Below are positions 1 to 9,104 of a DNA stretch of 64,000 nucleotides, piece after piece. The DNA is from Methanocaldococcus lauensis (GTDB lineage: Archaea > AGJL01 > Methanococci > Methanococcales > Methanocaldococcaceae), in the NCBI RefSeq assembly GCF_902827225.1, contig NZ_LR792632.1:329030-393029 (forward strand), given 5' to 3'. Below the pieces are notes generated by a model. The model searched no databases. It had not been told where the DNA came from and saw nothing but the letters and a program-made list of their open reading frames with translations. How positions within the stretch are numbered: the stretch's first letter is position 1; each line of letters opens with the position of its first letter. The position numbers were made by a program, and so were the translations under genes.

Positions 1-63
1 GGACTTGAACCCGGGTCGCACGCCCCCCAAGCGCACAGGATAACCAGGCTACCCCACGGCCCC
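1..63 (-). tRNA. tRNA-Pro(GGG), 3' end cut by window edge
   Basis: Read on the minus strand, the acceptor GGGGCCG is followed by T8-G9, a D-arm with GGTAGCCTGG, an anticodon loop TTGGGGG (anticodon GGG) and the T-arm with GGTTCAAGTCC. The 3' acceptor strand lies outside the window. The gene is downstream of rpoN on the same strand, so it may be the last member of that transcription unit. Confidence 0.9.
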
Positions 64-98
64 ACAAGAGTGTATAATTTCTAAAGAACTAAAAATTT

Positions 99-320
99 TT
101 ATAAGTATTTTTCATCGTGAGCAATAATTTCATCTATAATCTCTTTTCCATCTTCACTAATTCTATATGATATAAACATTCTTCTACAACAGTATTTCTT
201 AATTCCTAAATCATCCAGAACATCTTTTGGATTTTCTCCATTTAATATTCTTCTTTTATATTCATCAAAAACTTCGGCAATAACATTACCACAAGAAAAG
301 CATCTAATTGGGAACATCAT
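99..320 (-). CDS. rpoN: DNA-directed RNA polymerase subunit N
   Basis: This is the small archaeal RNA polymerase subunit N (eukaryotic Rpb10 counterpart), a zinc-binding assembly subunit next to subunits D and L. At 73 residues it has the family's usual length and zinc ligands: C7 and C10 in CFSCG and the adjacent C44-C45 in YCCRR. The start at 320 is chosen because GGTGAT sits 4 nt upstream; an ATG at 317 is also possible, and the in-frame GTG further up lies within the ribosome-binding sequence. It closes the rps13-to-rpoN ribosomal/polymerase operon. Confidence 0.95.
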   Translation of the reverse strand: MMFPIRCFSCGNVIAEVFDEYKRRILNGENPKDVLDDLGIKKYCCRRMFISYRISEDGKEIIDEIIAHDEKYL

Positions 321-374
321 AATCATCACCCATTATAAAAAGAAAATTATAACATAATAAATAAAGTAAAGAAT

Positions 375-797
375 TTATCTGTAAGATTTTTGTCTCTTTG
401 CTCTTGGACCTTTTGTAGATCTACTTGGTTTATGTGGCTCGGTTCTTCTTGCATCGCTAACTAACAATGTTCTGTCGTAAGCTAAGAATTTATCTCTCAA
501 CTCTTTACTACCAGTAAATTCAACAATTGCCTTACCAATTGCGGTTCTTGCGGCATCCATTTGTCCCATAACTCCTCCGCCTTTTACAGTAACATCTATA
601 TCCATCTGGCTAATTATTTCCTCTCCAGCCAACAATATAGGTTCCATTAATTTCATTCTTTTATACTTTGGTTCTATTAACTCAATTGGTATTTTGTTAA
701 TTCTTATTCTACCTTTTCCAGGTCTTGCTACAGCCCTTGCAATTGCCCTTTTTCTTTTACCAACTGTTAAAACTATTTTTTTATTTTGTTCTTCCAT
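375..797 (-). CDS. rps9: 30S ribosomal protein S9
   Basis: Small-subunit ribosomal protein S9 (uS9), 140 residues. The C-terminal tail, rich in Arg and Lys and ending KRQKSYR, is the extension that reaches the P-site tRNA in the 30S subunit. The central [19 protein letters not shown] segment is typical. The start has GGTGAT just upstream. It is 10 bp behind rpl13 in an operon ordered S13-S4-S11-RpoD-L18e-L13-S9-RpoN, the standard archaeal arrangement. Confidence 0.97.
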   Translation of the reverse strand: MEEQNKKIVLTVGKRKRAIARAVARPGKGRIRINKIPIELIEPKYKRMKLMEPILLAGEEIISQMDIDVTVKGGGVMGQMDAARTAIGKAIVEFTGSKELRDKFLAYDRTLLVSDARRTEPHKPSRSTKGPRAKRQKSYR

Positions 798-806
798 TTA
801 ATCACC

Positions 807-1220
807 TCAGAATTTCGCTCCTAAGTGTTTGCTTAACTCACCTAATGTAATATACTTTGTAGTGTTTAATGGATGAGATATTTTTTCATCAACTTGTAAA
901 TTTTTAGGATTGCCAACATAAACCTTAACTCTCTTAAATGCCTCTCTACCTTTTGGTTTTTTATATGGAAGCATTTTTCTTATAGTTCTTCTCAATATAT
1001 CGTCAGGTCTTCTTGGAAACTTTGGACCAAATCTTCTTGGATTAGCAACGTTTTTCTTTTCTCTCTCTTCTTGATATGTTTTTATAATCCAATCTCTATT
1101 ACCAGTTATAATTACCTTTTCAGCATTTACTATAACTATTTCTTCTCCTCTTAATACTCTTTTCGCTACTTCTGAAGCTAATCTTCCCAATATCGCTCCT
1201 TCAGCATCTATTACTGTCAT
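807..1220 (-). CDS. rpl13: 50S ribosomal protein L13
   Basis: Large-subunit protein L13 (uL13), 137 residues, recognised from the N-terminal DAEGAILGRLAS segment and the basic central region containing FPRRPDDILRR. The ATG at 1220 is preferred because GGTGAT lies 4 nt upstream; a longer frame begins with a GTG inside that ribosome-binding sequence. It lies between rpl18e and rps9, with short gaps consistent with cotranscription. Confidence 0.96.
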   Translation of the reverse strand: MTVIDAEGAILGRLASEVAKRVLRGEEIVIVNAEKVIITGNRDWIIKTYQEEREKKNVANPRRFGPKFPRRPDDILRRTIRKMLPYKKPKGREAFKRVKVYVGNPKNLQVDEKISHPLNTTKYITLGELSKHLGAKF

Positions 1221-1238
1221 TACTATCACCAACGTGTT

Positions 1239-1601
1239 TTATGCCATAATTCTAACATTTGAACCTTTTGGATTTCTTTTTATTAATTCTTCAATAGTTA
1301 TAGCCTCTCCTCCAGCCTCTTCAATTAACTTTTTAGCTGTTTCTGAAAATGCAAATGCCGCAACTATTACCTTATGATCTAATTTACCAGCTCCTAAAAC
1401 CTTACCAGGAACCAAAACTATGTCTCCTTCCTTTGTGTATCTATTTATTTTACTTAAATTTACTTCAGCTCTTCTCCTTCTTGGTTTTGCTAACCTTCTT
1501 GCTATATCCTTCCAAATCTTTGCCTGATTTTTATAACTTTCATACTTTAAAGTCTCAATTAACTTAACCAATCTTGGATTTGTTGCTCTAATCTTTTTCA
1601 T
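1239..1601 (-). CDS. rpl18e: 50S ribosomal protein L18e
   Basis: Archaeal/eukaryotic L18e (eL18) of 120 residues. It is the L15-fold protein of the large subunit with no separate bacterial counterpart at this position. Recognisable parts are the basic RLAKPRRRR stretch and the [13 protein letters not shown] segment. The start at 1601 follows GGTGAG by 4 nt. It lies between rpoD and rpl13 in the operon, as in other Methanococcales. Confidence 0.95.
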   Translation of the reverse strand: MKKIRATNPRLVKLIETLKYESYKNQAKIWKDIARRLAKPRRRRAEVNLSKINRYTKEGDIVLVPGKVLGAGKLDHKVIVAAFAFSETAKKLIEEAGGEAITIEELIKRNPKGSNVRIMA

Positions 1602-1662
1602 AATTCTCACCGTGTTTTAAACCTTTTTAAGGTTTTAAAAAATTTAATAATATTATATAGTA

Positions 1663-2238
1663 TTATTCCTCAATTTGTTCCAGTTGTTTTAAAAAACTTT
1701 CTGCCTTATTTTTTAATATTTTAACAGCCTCTTCTAATATTTCTTCAGCCTCCATTTGACCAAATGTTTCTACTAAAAATTCTACCTCATCTTCATCAAT
1801 TTGTTTATAAACAGCATTGCATGGCTGCCATTTTGCATGTATTTTACCGATACCTGGAACTGCATCACATTCAATCTGTATCTTTTGTCCTTTACCTAAT
1901 TTTACAATTGGAATATTTTTAAATGCTACTTCTCCATTATCAGATTTTAAATCTGATGAATAAACCACACAAGGCCCTTCTTTTTCTAAGGTGAATTTTA
2001 TAACCTCATTTTCTAATAATGGTTTTCCCTTAATTGGAACTAATCCCAATCTATGTGCTAAAATTTCATCATCCATTGATGAAGAATTCTCATATATATA
2101 AACATCTTCAATAGCATAGGTTGGAACTTCAGAAATCATTATTCTTCTAATAGCATTAGAAAAAGATATTGGTGCTTTTAAAGAAAAAATAAAATTTTCA
2201 CCAATTCTTGTTTTTTTCTTCTCTTTAAGTGTAATCAA
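1663..2238 (-). CDS. rpoD: DNA-directed RNA polymerase subunit D
   Basis: Subunit D of archaeal RNA polymerase (Rpb3/alpha-like), which heterodimerises with subunit L to start enzyme assembly. It is 191 residues, short for the family. The region where many archaea carry a cysteine-rich Fe-S domain has only scattered cysteines, with no 4Fe-4S pattern, so the cluster domain appears absent here. The start is a TTG with GGTGGT 4-5 nt upstream; no better ATG lies near. Its place between S11 and L18e is standard. Confidence 0.95.
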   Translation of the reverse strand: MITLKEKKKTRIGENFIFSLKAPISFSNAIRRIMISEVPTYAIEDVYIYENSSSMDDEILAHRLGLVPIKGKPLLENEVIKFTLEKEGPCVVYSSDLKSDNGEVAFKNIPIVKLGKGQKIQIECDAVPGIGKIHAKWQPCNAVYKQIDEDEVEFLVETFGQMEAEEILEEAVKILKNKAESFLKQLEQIEE

Positions 2239-2250
2239 AGGTTACCACCT

Positions 2251-2640
2251 TTATTTTTTAAACCTCTTCTTAGGAGTTGTACCATCGTGTGGTATTGGTG
2301 TAACATCTTCAATTCTTCCTATTCTTAACCCAGATCTTGCTAATGCTCTAATTGCCGCTTGAGCTCCAGGTCCAGGATTTTTCTGACCACTACCTCCCGG
2401 AGCTCTAACTTTTATATGTATGTTGTAAATACCTCTCTCTTTTAATACTTCAGCCAACTTAAAAGCCGCCTGCATTGCTGCATATGGAGAACCTTCATCT
2501 CTCTGATTTCTTGTAACCATTCCTCCTGAGATTCTTGCAATAGTTTCCGCTCCAGTAATATCTGTCGCGTGAATTATTGTGTTGTTATAAGATGAGTATA
2601 TATGAACAATCCCCCATTTTTCTTTTTTTTGTTCAGTCAT
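2251..2640 (-). CDS. rps11: 30S ribosomal protein S11
   Basis: Small-subunit protein S11 (uS11), 129 residues, from the platform of the 30S subunit. The sequence contains [15 protein letters not shown] near the N-terminus and the [16 protein letters not shown] segment typical of S11. It ends with a basic tail containing PKKRFKK. GGTGAA precedes the ATG. It lies between rps4 and rpoD. Confidence 0.97.
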   Translation of the reverse strand: MTEQKKEKWGIVHIYSSYNNTIIHATDITGAETIARISGGMVTRNQRDEGSPYAAMQAAFKLAEVLKERGIYNIHIKVRAPGGSGQKNPGPGAQAAIRALARSGLRIGRIEDVTPIPHDGTTPKKRFKK

Positions 2641-2665
2641 GGTATTTCACCTTTCTTATTTTAAT

Positions 2666-3214
2666 TTATTCAGTTTGTGTTTCTTCTAAACCTATAATTT
2701 TTGCTCTTTCTGGATGATCCTCATAATTAAATGGAGAGTTTTTTGCATAGGTAATTTTGTTTTCTTCTTCAACTGATACCATATAACTTGGAGCAGTTAC
2801 CACTCTTCCATTAACTGCTATGTGACCATGAACTATTAACTGCCTTGCTTGTTTAGGTGTTCTTGCCAATCCTTTTCTAAATACGAGTGTTTGTAATCTT
2901 CTTTCTAAAATATCCTCAACTGTTAATGATAAGACATCATCAAGAGTAGGATTCTCTACTTTTAAAATACCATATCTTTTCAATACATTAAATAGCTGAA
3001 CAGCTTCTTTAGCCCCTTGTTCTGTTCTATCGCTAATTAATCTTCTTGCCTGTCTTCTATACTTTCTTAAAATTGTTTCAGCTTTCCAGACTTCCCTCTT
3101 TCTTCTTAACCCATACTTCCTACATAATTCTTTTTCTCTTTCAATTCTTTCTTTAATCCATGGGTGGTTAGGTGTTTCATAAGTTTTTTTAAATCTTCTT
3201 CTTGGATCTCCCAT
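2666..3214 (-). CDS. rps4: 30S ribosomal protein S4
   Basis: Archaeal S4 (uS4), 182 residues, a primary 16S rRNA binder. The S4 RNA-binding domain spans about residues 105-165 and contains [19 protein letters not shown] and the HIAVNG turn. The N-terminal third is strongly basic. GGTGATTAA precedes the ATG. It is second in the operon after rps13. Confidence 0.97.
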   Translation of the reverse strand: MGDPRRRFKKTYETPNHPWIKERIEREKELCRKYGLRRKREVWKAETILRKYRRQARRLISDRTEQGAKEAVQLFNVLKRYGILKVENPTLDDVLSLTVEDILERRLQTLVFRKGLARTPKQARQLIVHGHIAVNGRVVTAPSYMVSVEEENKITYAKNSPFNYEDHPERAKIIGLEETQTE

Positions 3215-3268
3215 TTAATCACCTTTGTTAAATTTTTAAATTTATGTTTGTTTTATAAACTTATTAGT

Positions 3269-3733
3269 TTATTTCTTTCTTCTTGAAACTCCAACAGTAG
3301 GTCCTCTTCTAAATGTACTTTTTGTTCTCTGTCCTCTACATGGTAATCCAAGTTCGTGCCTAATTCCTCTATAACATCTAATTCTTTTCAATCTGTTTAT
3401 ATCTTCTTGTTTTACAATCATTAAGTCACTTTCAATAACGTGTTTATCTTTTCCAGTAACATAATCTTTTCTTCTGTTAAACATCCATGATGGTATTCCA
3501 TATTTAGCAGGATCAGCCAATATTTCCTCAATTTTTTTAACTTCTTCTTCAGTTAAGTAACCTGCCAACTTGTTAGGGTCTAATTTAGCTACTCTTATAA
3601 CAGCTCTTGCCATTGCCTCTCCAACGCCGTATATATCTTGGAGAGCCATTATTAACTTTTTATTACCATCTAAATCTGTTCTTGAAACTCTAATTAAGTA
3701 TTTAAATTCAGAATTTTGCATATTTTCAGTCAA
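3269..3733 (-). CDS. rps13: 30S ribosomal protein S13
   Basis: Small-subunit protein S13 (uS13), 154 residues, which contacts the large subunit and P-site tRNA from the 30S head. It shows the helix-turn segment [14 protein letters not shown] and the C-terminal basic tail with [13 protein letters not shown]. The start is a TTG at 3733 with GGAGGTG 5 nt upstream; the first ATG would remove residues that extend the usual N-terminus only slightly, so the TTG is preferred on the ribosome-binding site. It is the first protein gene of the operon; tRNA-Ser lies 61 bp upstream on the same strand. Confidence 0.95.
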   Translation of the reverse strand: MTENMQNSEFKYLIRVSRTDLDGNKKLIMALQDIYGVGEAMARAVIRVAKLDPNKLAGYLTEEEVKKIEEILADPAKYGIPSWMFNRRKDYVTGKDKHVIESDLMIVKQEDINRLKRIRCYRGIRHELGLPCRGQRTKSTFRRGPTVGVSRRKK

Positions 3734-3794
3734 GGTTGCACCTCCATAATTCGTGTTTTAATATAAAAATAAAAAACAAAAAATAAAAAATAAG

Positions 3795-3883
3795 TGGCGC
3801 GGAGGGGGGGATTTGAACCCCCGCGGGGCAAAGCCCCATGGGATCTCCAGTCCCACGCCTTGGCCGGGCTAGGCTACCTCCGC
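3795..3883 (-). tRNA. tRNA-Ser(GGA)
   Basis: Class II tRNA on the minus strand with acceptor GCGGAGG pairing CCTCCGC, discriminator G and an encoded CCA. The anticodon loop CTGGAGA gives anticodon GGA. A long variable arm (GGGGCTTTGCCCC) confirms serine type. A TATA-like stretch (AAATTATATAAAG on the minus strand) lies about 20-35 nt upstream, and a T-rich run of 3746-3792 follows the gene. Confidence 0.95.
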
Positions 3884-4150
3884 TCTAAAAGTGTTTTGTG
3901 CTTTATATAATTTATGGCACCAATATTAAAACCTATACCTTATGCTATGATTATTAATGTCAATTATACTTATATATTATTTTCGGTTTGTAGATTTAAA
4001 AATTAAGGTATTTCTATACAGATGCATATAAAAATATATTAATCACTCAAAATCAGAATTAAAATAAACTTTTATATTAATTCTAATGCATAATATTTAA
4101 ACCTTATATGTTGTTACTCTTTAATTATAGTATTAATAGGGGGAAATAAT
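3884..4150. other. Divergent intergenic region, tRNA-Ser / CBS-ParB gene
   Basis: This 267 bp AT-rich stretch holds no gene. On the minus strand the TATA-like element for tRNA-Ser lies at about 3903-3918. On the plus strand ATAATATTTAAACC at about 4089-4102 is a plausible BRE/TATA for the gene starting at 4151. I see no other conserved structure. Confidence 0.5.
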
Positions 4151-4930
4151 ATGAAAGTTAAAGTTTCTGAGTATATGACAAAAAATGTCATAACTGTATC
4201 TAAAGATAACACGGTTAAGGATGTTATTAAATTGATAAAAGAAACAGGTCATAACTCATTTCCTGTTGTAGAGAATGGAAAATTAATAGGAATAGTTTCA
4301 GTTAATGATATTGTCGGTAAAGATGATAATGAAAAAGTAGAAAATGTAATGACTAAAAGAAAGGATATGGTAGTTACAACTCCTGACGCTAATATAATGG
4401 ATGTTGGTAGAATAATGTTTAGAACAGGCTTTTCAAAATTACCAGTTGTAGATAATGAGAATAATTTGGTTGGAATAATATCAAATATGGATGTTATTAG
4501 ATCACAAATAGAAAAAACTACTCCTAAAAAATTAGAAAATATAATTAAAACTTATAAAAGCTTAGGATACAACTTAAAAGTCGAAAAGAAAGAAGTGGAG
4601 GTTACTAAATTAAAACCTACCCAAAATAAAATACAAGCTGATGAATTAGTTGGAAGAAAGTATGAACTAAAAAAAGGATTAGCTGAACCTATAATAGTAA
4701 TAAAGAAAAAAAATGATAACCATTATATTTTAATAGATGGACATCATAGGGCAGTTGCGGCATATAAAATGGGTATTCCAAAGTTAGATGCTTATGTTAT
4801 CTACTTAGATACGGATAAAAAACTTGGTATCGAGAAGACTGCTGAAATGATGAATTTAAAATCATTGGATGATATTAAGATTGTTGATGAGGAAGACGAA
4901 AACTCAGTTAAATTGAAAAAAGTATATTAA
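4151..4930 (+). CDS. CBS-domain protein with C-terminal ParB/sulfiredoxin-like domain
   Basis: A 259-residue protein with two N-terminal CBS modules (about residues 8-55 and 66-117), which in other proteins bind adenosine nucleotides or related ligands. A C-terminal ParB/Srx-fold domain (about 155-230) carries the motif DGHHR at 196-200 of the ParB-like nuclease superfamily. The combination suggests a nucleotide-regulated ParB-like ATP-using or nuclease activity, but the substrate is unknown. GGGGGA precedes the ATG. It is followed after 14 bp by cgi121, so the two are probably cotranscribed. It corresponds by position to M. jannaschii MJ0188 in my recollection. Confidence 0.85.
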   Translation: MKVKVSEYMTKNVITVSKDNTVKDVIKLIKETGHNSFPVVENGKLIGIVSVNDIVGKDDNEKVENVMTKRKDMVVTTPDANIMDVGRIMFRTGFSKLPVVDNENNLVGIISNMDVIRSQIEKTTPKKLENIIKTYKSLGYNLKVEKKEVEVTKLKPTQNKIQADELVGRKYELKKGLAEPIIVIKKKNDNHYILIDGHHRAVAAYKMGIPKLDAYVIYLDTDKKLGIEKTAEMMNLKSLDDIKIVDEEDENSVKLKKVY

Positions 4931-4944
4931 ATTTAGGGATAGTT

Positions 4945-5376
4945 ATGATAATTAAAGGTATAAGAGGAGCAAAAATAAATAAAGACATTTTTAATTTAGG
5001 ATTAGAATTTCAAATTTTAAATGCTGATTTAATAGCGACAAAAAAACATATACTACATGCAATAAATCAGGCTAAGACAAAAAAACCAATTGCTAAAAAT
5101 TTTTGGATTGAAATTTTAGTTAGAGCTTCTGGACAGAGGCAGATACAGGAGGCTATAAAGATTATAGGAGCAAAAGATGGAAATGTTTGTGTAGTATGTA
5201 AAGATGAGGATACATTTAAAAAGATTCATAAACTAATAGGTGGAGAAGTTGATGATTCAGTTTTAGAACTTAATGAAGAAAAAGAAAAACTAATTAGAAA
5301 AGCTTTTAACATAAAAGGTTTTGGAAATACTGTTGAGAGAGTTTTAGAGAAGATAGCATTAATTGAATTAAAATAA
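4945..5376 (+). CDS. cgi121: KEOPS complex subunit Cgi121
   Basis: A 143-residue protein recognised as the Cgi121 subunit of KEOPS, the complex (Kae1, Bud32, Cgi121, Pcc1) that makes N6-threonylcarbamoyladenosine at position 37 of ANN-decoding tRNAs. The archaeal protein has been structurally studied in M. jannaschii as MJ0187, and Cgi121 binds the tRNA 3' CCA end. Visible family features are HAINQAKTKKPIAKN and the RASGQRQIQEAIK segment. GGGATAGTT precedes the ATG. The other KEOPS genes are not in this window. Confidence 0.88.
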   Translation: MIIKGIRGAKINKDIFNLGLEFQILNADLIATKKHILHAINQAKTKKPIAKNFWIEILVRASGQRQIQEAIKIIGAKDGNVCVVCKDEDTFKKIHKLIGGEVDDSVLELNEEKEKLIRKAFNIKGFGNTVERVLEKIALIELK

Positions 5377-5391
5377 AATAAGGTGAATGTT

Positions 5392-6594
5392 GTGAAAGTT
5401 ATTAATGGTGGAGTTATAGCCCCAAAAGGTTTTAAGGCTAATGGTTATAAGGAAGGAAAGTATGGAGTGGCAATAATTATCTCTGAAAATGAAGCTGTTG
5501 GAACTGGTGTTTTTACAAAAAATAAAGTTGTAGCTCATCCAGTTGTTTTATCAAAGAACCTAATAAAAAATAGAGATAAATTTAGGGCAATAGTTGCAAA
5601 TAGTGGAAACGCTAACTGCTTTACAAAAAATGGTTTAGAAGATGCAAAAGAAATGCAGAAAATAGTTGCTGAACTTTTTAATATCAAAGAAGAGGAAATT
5701 TTAGTGGCATCTACAGGAGTAATTGGAAGAAAAATGAATATGGAAATTATAAAAGATAGAATAAAAAAAGTTTATGAATTAATGCAAAAAGAGAGTAGTT
5801 CTATAAATGCCGCTAAGGCTATAATGACAACAGATACAAAACCAAAAGAGATTGCAGTTGAGTTTGAAGTAAATGGAAAAAAAGTTAGAATTGGGGGAAT
5901 TGCTAAGGGAGCGGGAATGATACATCCCAATATGGCTACTATGCTCTGTTTTATAACTACCGACATAATTATTGACAAAGAAAACTTAACTAAAATTTTA
6001 CATAGGGTTGTGGATAAAACCTTCAATAATATATCTGTTGATGGAGATACTTCTACAAATGATACTGTTTTTATTTTAGCTAATGGTAGATGTGGAGTTA
6101 ATTATGAGGAATGTAAGGAAGAGTTTGAAAAATCTTTACTTTATGTTTGTAGAGAACTTTCCAAAATGATAGTCAAAGATGGAGAAGGAGCCACTAAATT
6201 TGTAGAGGTAATAGTTAAAGGAGCAAAAACTAAAGAGAATGCTATTAAAGCATCAAAGGCAATAGTTAATTCTTTATTAGTAAAAACTGCAATATTTGGA
6301 GAAGATCCTAACTGGGGAAGAATCTTAGCGGCAGTTGGGTATAGTGGGGCTGATTTTGATCCAAGTATTGTTGATATTATAATTGGTAATAATAAGGAGG
6401 AGGTTTATTTAGTCAAAGATGGAACTCCATTAGCAGATGAAGGAACTGATGAGTTAAAAAAAGCAGAAGAAATTATGAAAAGTGATGAAATTAAAATAAT
6501 AGTTGATTTAAAAATGGGTGACTTTGAAAATGTTTGTTATGGATGTGATTTAAGTTATGAGTATGTTAGAATAAATGCTGAATACACTACTTAA
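5392..6594 (+). CDS. argJ: Bifunctional glutamate N-acetyltransferase/ornithine acetyltransferase ArgJ
   Basis: ArgJ transfers the acetyl group from N-acetylornithine to glutamate (and in bifunctional forms uses acetyl-CoA) in arginine biosynthesis. It is made as a precursor that cuts itself into alpha and beta chains between Ala and Thr of the NMATML motif; the nucleophile is Thr at about residue 183. KGAG and the oxyanion-hole TGVIG segment are also present. The protein is 400 residues, the usual length. The GTG at 5392 is favoured because AGGTGAA lies 5 nt upstream; an upstream in-frame GTG at 5383 overlaps that site. argD, another gene of the pathway, is at 37302. Confidence 0.96.
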   Translation: MKVINGGVIAPKGFKANGYKEGKYGVAIIISENEAVGTGVFTKNKVVAHPVVLSKNLIKNRDKFRAIVANSGNANCFTKNGLEDAKEMQKIVAELFNIKEEEILVASTGVIGRKMNMEIIKDRIKKVYELMQKESSSINAAKAIMTTDTKPKEIAVEFEVNGKKVRIGGIAKGAGMIHPNMATMLCFITTDIIIDKENLTKILHRVVDKTFNNISVDGDTSTNDTVFILANGRCGVNYEECKEEFEKSLLYVCRELSKMIVKDGEGATKFVEVIVKGAKTKENAIKASKAIVNSLLVKTAIFGEDPNWGRILAAVGYSGADFDPSIVDIIIGNNKEEVYLVKDGTPLADEGTDELKKAEEIMKSDEIKIIVDLKMGDFENVCYGCDLSYEYVRINAEYTT

Positions 6595-6696
6595 ATTATT
6601 TTTTAAATTATTTTTTATTTTAAAATCTATATTTATAAATTTAGATTAGTAAATCTTATTAATCAAAATAAAAAATAGTAATAAATCTTGCCAAAT

Positions 6697-7152
6697 TTAT
6701 TTGATTGGAACGAACATTGAACTTCTTGTAGCACCCATACCAGGAGCTCCGTGCTGAACTGGTTTTCTTGTTAATGAGAACTCTCCTAAGTAATGACCTA
6801 TCATTTCAGGAGTCACTTTAACTTCAACAAACTCTTTTCCATTATAGACACCAAATGTTAATCCAACCATATCTGGAGTTATAACGAAATCTCTACAGTG
6901 AGTTCTAATAATTCTTGGTTCTTTACCTTTGTTTAACAATCTTCTTGCTCTTTTAATTTTCATAGCCAATTTTTTCTGTTGTGGAGTTAATCCTCTTAAC
7001 AATGTTCTTCTCTGCCTTGCAGGTAATAATTTAGCAAACTCTCTCAAAGGCATTTGTTGTAATTCTTCTAATGTGTATCCTCTATATCTAAATTCAACTT
7101 TCTTAGAAATTACCTGTTTTTTCTTTCTTAATCTTCTTCTTTTAGATGCCAT
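6697..7152 (-). CDS. rps19: 30S ribosomal protein S19
   Basis: Archaeal S19 (uS19), 151 residues, from the 30S head. The C-terminal part has the family signature, with [16 protein letters not shown], and the N-terminus is highly basic ([10 protein letters not shown]). GGTGAATTAAT precedes the ATG. It is the last of five S10-type operon genes here. The genes that usually follow (L22, S3, L29) are absent, and argJ converges on it instead. Confidence 0.97.
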   Translation of the reverse strand: MASKRRRLRKKKQVISKKVEFRYRGYTLEELQQMPLREFAKLLPARQRRTLLRGLTPQQKKLAMKIKRARRLLNKGKEPRIIRTHCRDFVITPDMVGLTFGVYNGKEFVEVKVTPEMIGHYLGEFSLTRKPVQHGAPGMGATRSSMFVPIK

Positions 7153-7221
7153 ATTAATTCACCATTAATTGTTATTTTTATTTATAATTTATGAAGGTAG
7201 GTAGAAAAAATTTAGAGAAAA

Positions 7222-7947
7222 TTACTTCCTGACTCCAGTTCTTCTTGCTGCAATGTGTCCAACTTTTCTTCCTGGAGGCATTCTTCTTGAAACTGTTGTT
7301 GGTTTTCCAGTGTGTTGGTGTCTTCCACCACCGAATGGGTGATCGACTGCGTTCATTGCTACTCCTCTAACTCTTGGCCATTTAATAGCCTTAGCCTTCA
7401 TAGCATAATATTTCTTACCTGCCTTAACAAATGGCTTCTCTTTTCTACCTCCACCAGCGACTACTCCTATTGTAGCTCTACACATTGAATGTAAAGCCTT
7501 AATATGTCCAGATGGTAATTTAACATATGTTCTATCATCGTCATGTGTTAAGATATGAGCATAACATCCTCCTGCTCTAACTAATTTTCCACCATCTCCT
7601 GGGATTGTTTCTATGTTAAATACTGGAATACCCTCTGGAATTGATCCTAATGGTAAAACATTTCCTGGTTTTATATCAGCGGTAACTCCACATTCTATTA
7701 TGTCTCCAACTTTCATTCCCTCTGGAACTATTAATAACCCTTCCTCCCCTGTTTCATATTCTACTTTTGCTACTGGGGCACTTCTTCCAGGATCATGTAA
7801 AATATCAACAATTTTACCTAAAACTTTTCCTTTTTTTTCTAATTCGTCAAATTTTCTATATTTTGCTTCTCCCCTTCTTTTATGTGAAGGACTTGTATAT
7901 GTTGGGCTACCTCTACCTCTTCTTTGGGATACTAATCTTTTACCCAT
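7222..7947 (-). CDS. rpl2: 50S ribosomal protein L2
   Basis: L2 (uL2), 241 residues, a universally conserved large-subunit protein needed for peptidyl transferase centre assembly. The conserved C-terminal segment NAVDHPFGGGRHQHTGKP carries the important histidine of the family. The start at 7947 follows GGTGAT by 4 nt; two upstream in-frame starts overlap the ribosome-binding site. It lies between rpl23 and rps19. Confidence 0.97.
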   Translation of the reverse strand: MGKRLVSQRRGRGSPTYTSPSHKRRGEAKYRKFDELEKKGKVLGKIVDILHDPGRSAPVAKVEYETGEEGLLIVPEGMKVGDIIECGVTADIKPGNVLPLGSIPEGIPVFNIETIPGDGGKLVRAGGCYAHILTHDDDRTYVKLPSGHIKALHSMCRATIGVVAGGGRKEKPFVKAGKKYYAMKAKAIKWPRVRGVAMNAVDHPFGGGRHQHTGKPTTVSRRMPPGRKVGHIAARRTGVRK

Positions 7948-7973
7948 ATTCATCACCGTTTTTTAATTTAATC

Positions 7974-8234
7974 TTAGTATATTCCTAAGCTTGCAGCTAT
8001 TTTACGAGCATCATATCCTTTTTTCAACTTAATGTATGCCTTTTTTTCTCCCTTAGGAGTTATTAATGTATTTACCTTTTCTACTTCAACATCAAACAAT
8101 TCTTTCATTGCTCTTTTTATGTCTCTTTTTGTAGCCTTTCTATCTACATAAAATACTAACTTGTTTTCTGTTTCAATTAATCTAACAGCCTTTTCTGAAA
8201 CTACCGGCATTTTTATTACATCAAAAGCATCCAT
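7974..8234 (-). CDS. rpl23: 50S ribosomal protein L23
   Basis: L23 (uL23), 86 residues, the exit-tunnel protein that docks SRP and chaperones. Segments [13 protein letters not shown] and [21 protein letters not shown] are typical. GGGGATGAATT precedes the ATG. It is in standard order between L4 and L2. Confidence 0.96.
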   Translation of the reverse strand: MDAFDVIKMPVVSEKAVRLIETENKLVFYVDRKATKRDIKRAMKELFDVEVEKVNTLITPKGEKKAYIKLKKGYDARKIAASLGIY

Positions 8235-8259
8235 AATTCATCCCCTTGTTTCAAATTTT

Positions 8260-9021
8260 TTATTTGTTAAATCTCTCTTTTAATTTTTCTATAGCATTTT
8301 CAGTCCATACTGTTAATCTTCCAGCAACTCCCCCTGGAGCTAAGTGTATAATTCCTAAATCTTTGGCTGTTATAACATCAACTCCAGGTAGATTTCTTGA
8401 TGCTAATATTGCATTACATTTATCACCAACAACAACTAAAACACTTCTTGGCTTTTTATATCTCCTACCTCTCATTTTTCCTCTTCCAGCTCTAATCTTA
8501 ATACCATTCTTAGCCCTTATAACATCACTACTTACTCCCAATTTTTCAAAAACTTTAAAAACTTCTTTTGTTTTCTGCAAATCTTCAAATGAATTTTCAA
8601 CGATTATTGGTAAATTTTCATTTTCAAATATATGTCCTCTTTCTCTAACCAATTCTGGATTTGCTGTTGCGGCAATAGCACTTTTTATTGCTTTAATTCT
8701 TTCTTTTTTATTTACTCTCTCCCATAATATCTTTTCAACTTTTGGTGGATGTGCTCTTCTACCTCCAACAGCCTGTGGAACAAATGCCGCCCATCCTTGT
8801 GGGGTTCTTATAACTCTTGCCATACCATGCCCTTTACCTATACACTTTGCAGAAGTTCTCTTACCAGCCATAGGATCTGAACCTTTTGGTTGCAATCTTG
8901 CAGTAAATGCAGATAAAAATGCTCTTCTAATTAGATCAGGTCTATATTCTTCTTCAAATACTGATGGTAATTCAATTTCCTTGACTGTTTCACCATTTAA
9001 ATTATAAACCACGGCTTTCAT
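8260..9021 (-). CDS. rpl4: 50S ribosomal protein L4 (L1e)
   Basis: Archaeal L4 (uL4, formerly L1e), 253 residues. The extended loop with [19 protein letters not shown] and [13 protein letters not shown] reaches the exit tunnel and is typical of the archaeal/eukaryotic type. GGTGAATAAAG precedes the ATG. A long open frame on the opposite strand (8246-9007) is a shadow of this gene. Confidence 0.97.
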   Translation of the reverse strand: MKAVVYNLNGETVKEIELPSVFEEEYRPDLIRRAFLSAFTARLQPKGSDPMAGKRTSAKCIGKGHGMARVIRTPQGWAAFVPQAVGGRRAHPPKVEKILWERVNKKERIKAIKSAIAATANPELVRERGHIFENENLPIIVENSFEDLQKTKEVFKVFEKLGVSSDVIRAKNGIKIRAGRGKMRGRRYKKPRSVLVVVGDKCNAILASRNLPGVDVITAKDLGIIHLAPGGVAGRLTVWTENAIEKLKERFNK

Positions 9022-9104
9022 CTTTATTCACCTTTATCATCTATTTACTCATATTTATCGTTTAAAATTTTTAATTTTAAATTAGTTTATTTTAATTTCC
9101 CTGA

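Noticed and set aside
8246-9007. Long open frame (253 codons) on the plus strand
   Set aside because: It is the exact antisense of the well-supported ribosomal protein L4 gene, with low-complexity composition, no ribosome-binding site and no family resemblance.
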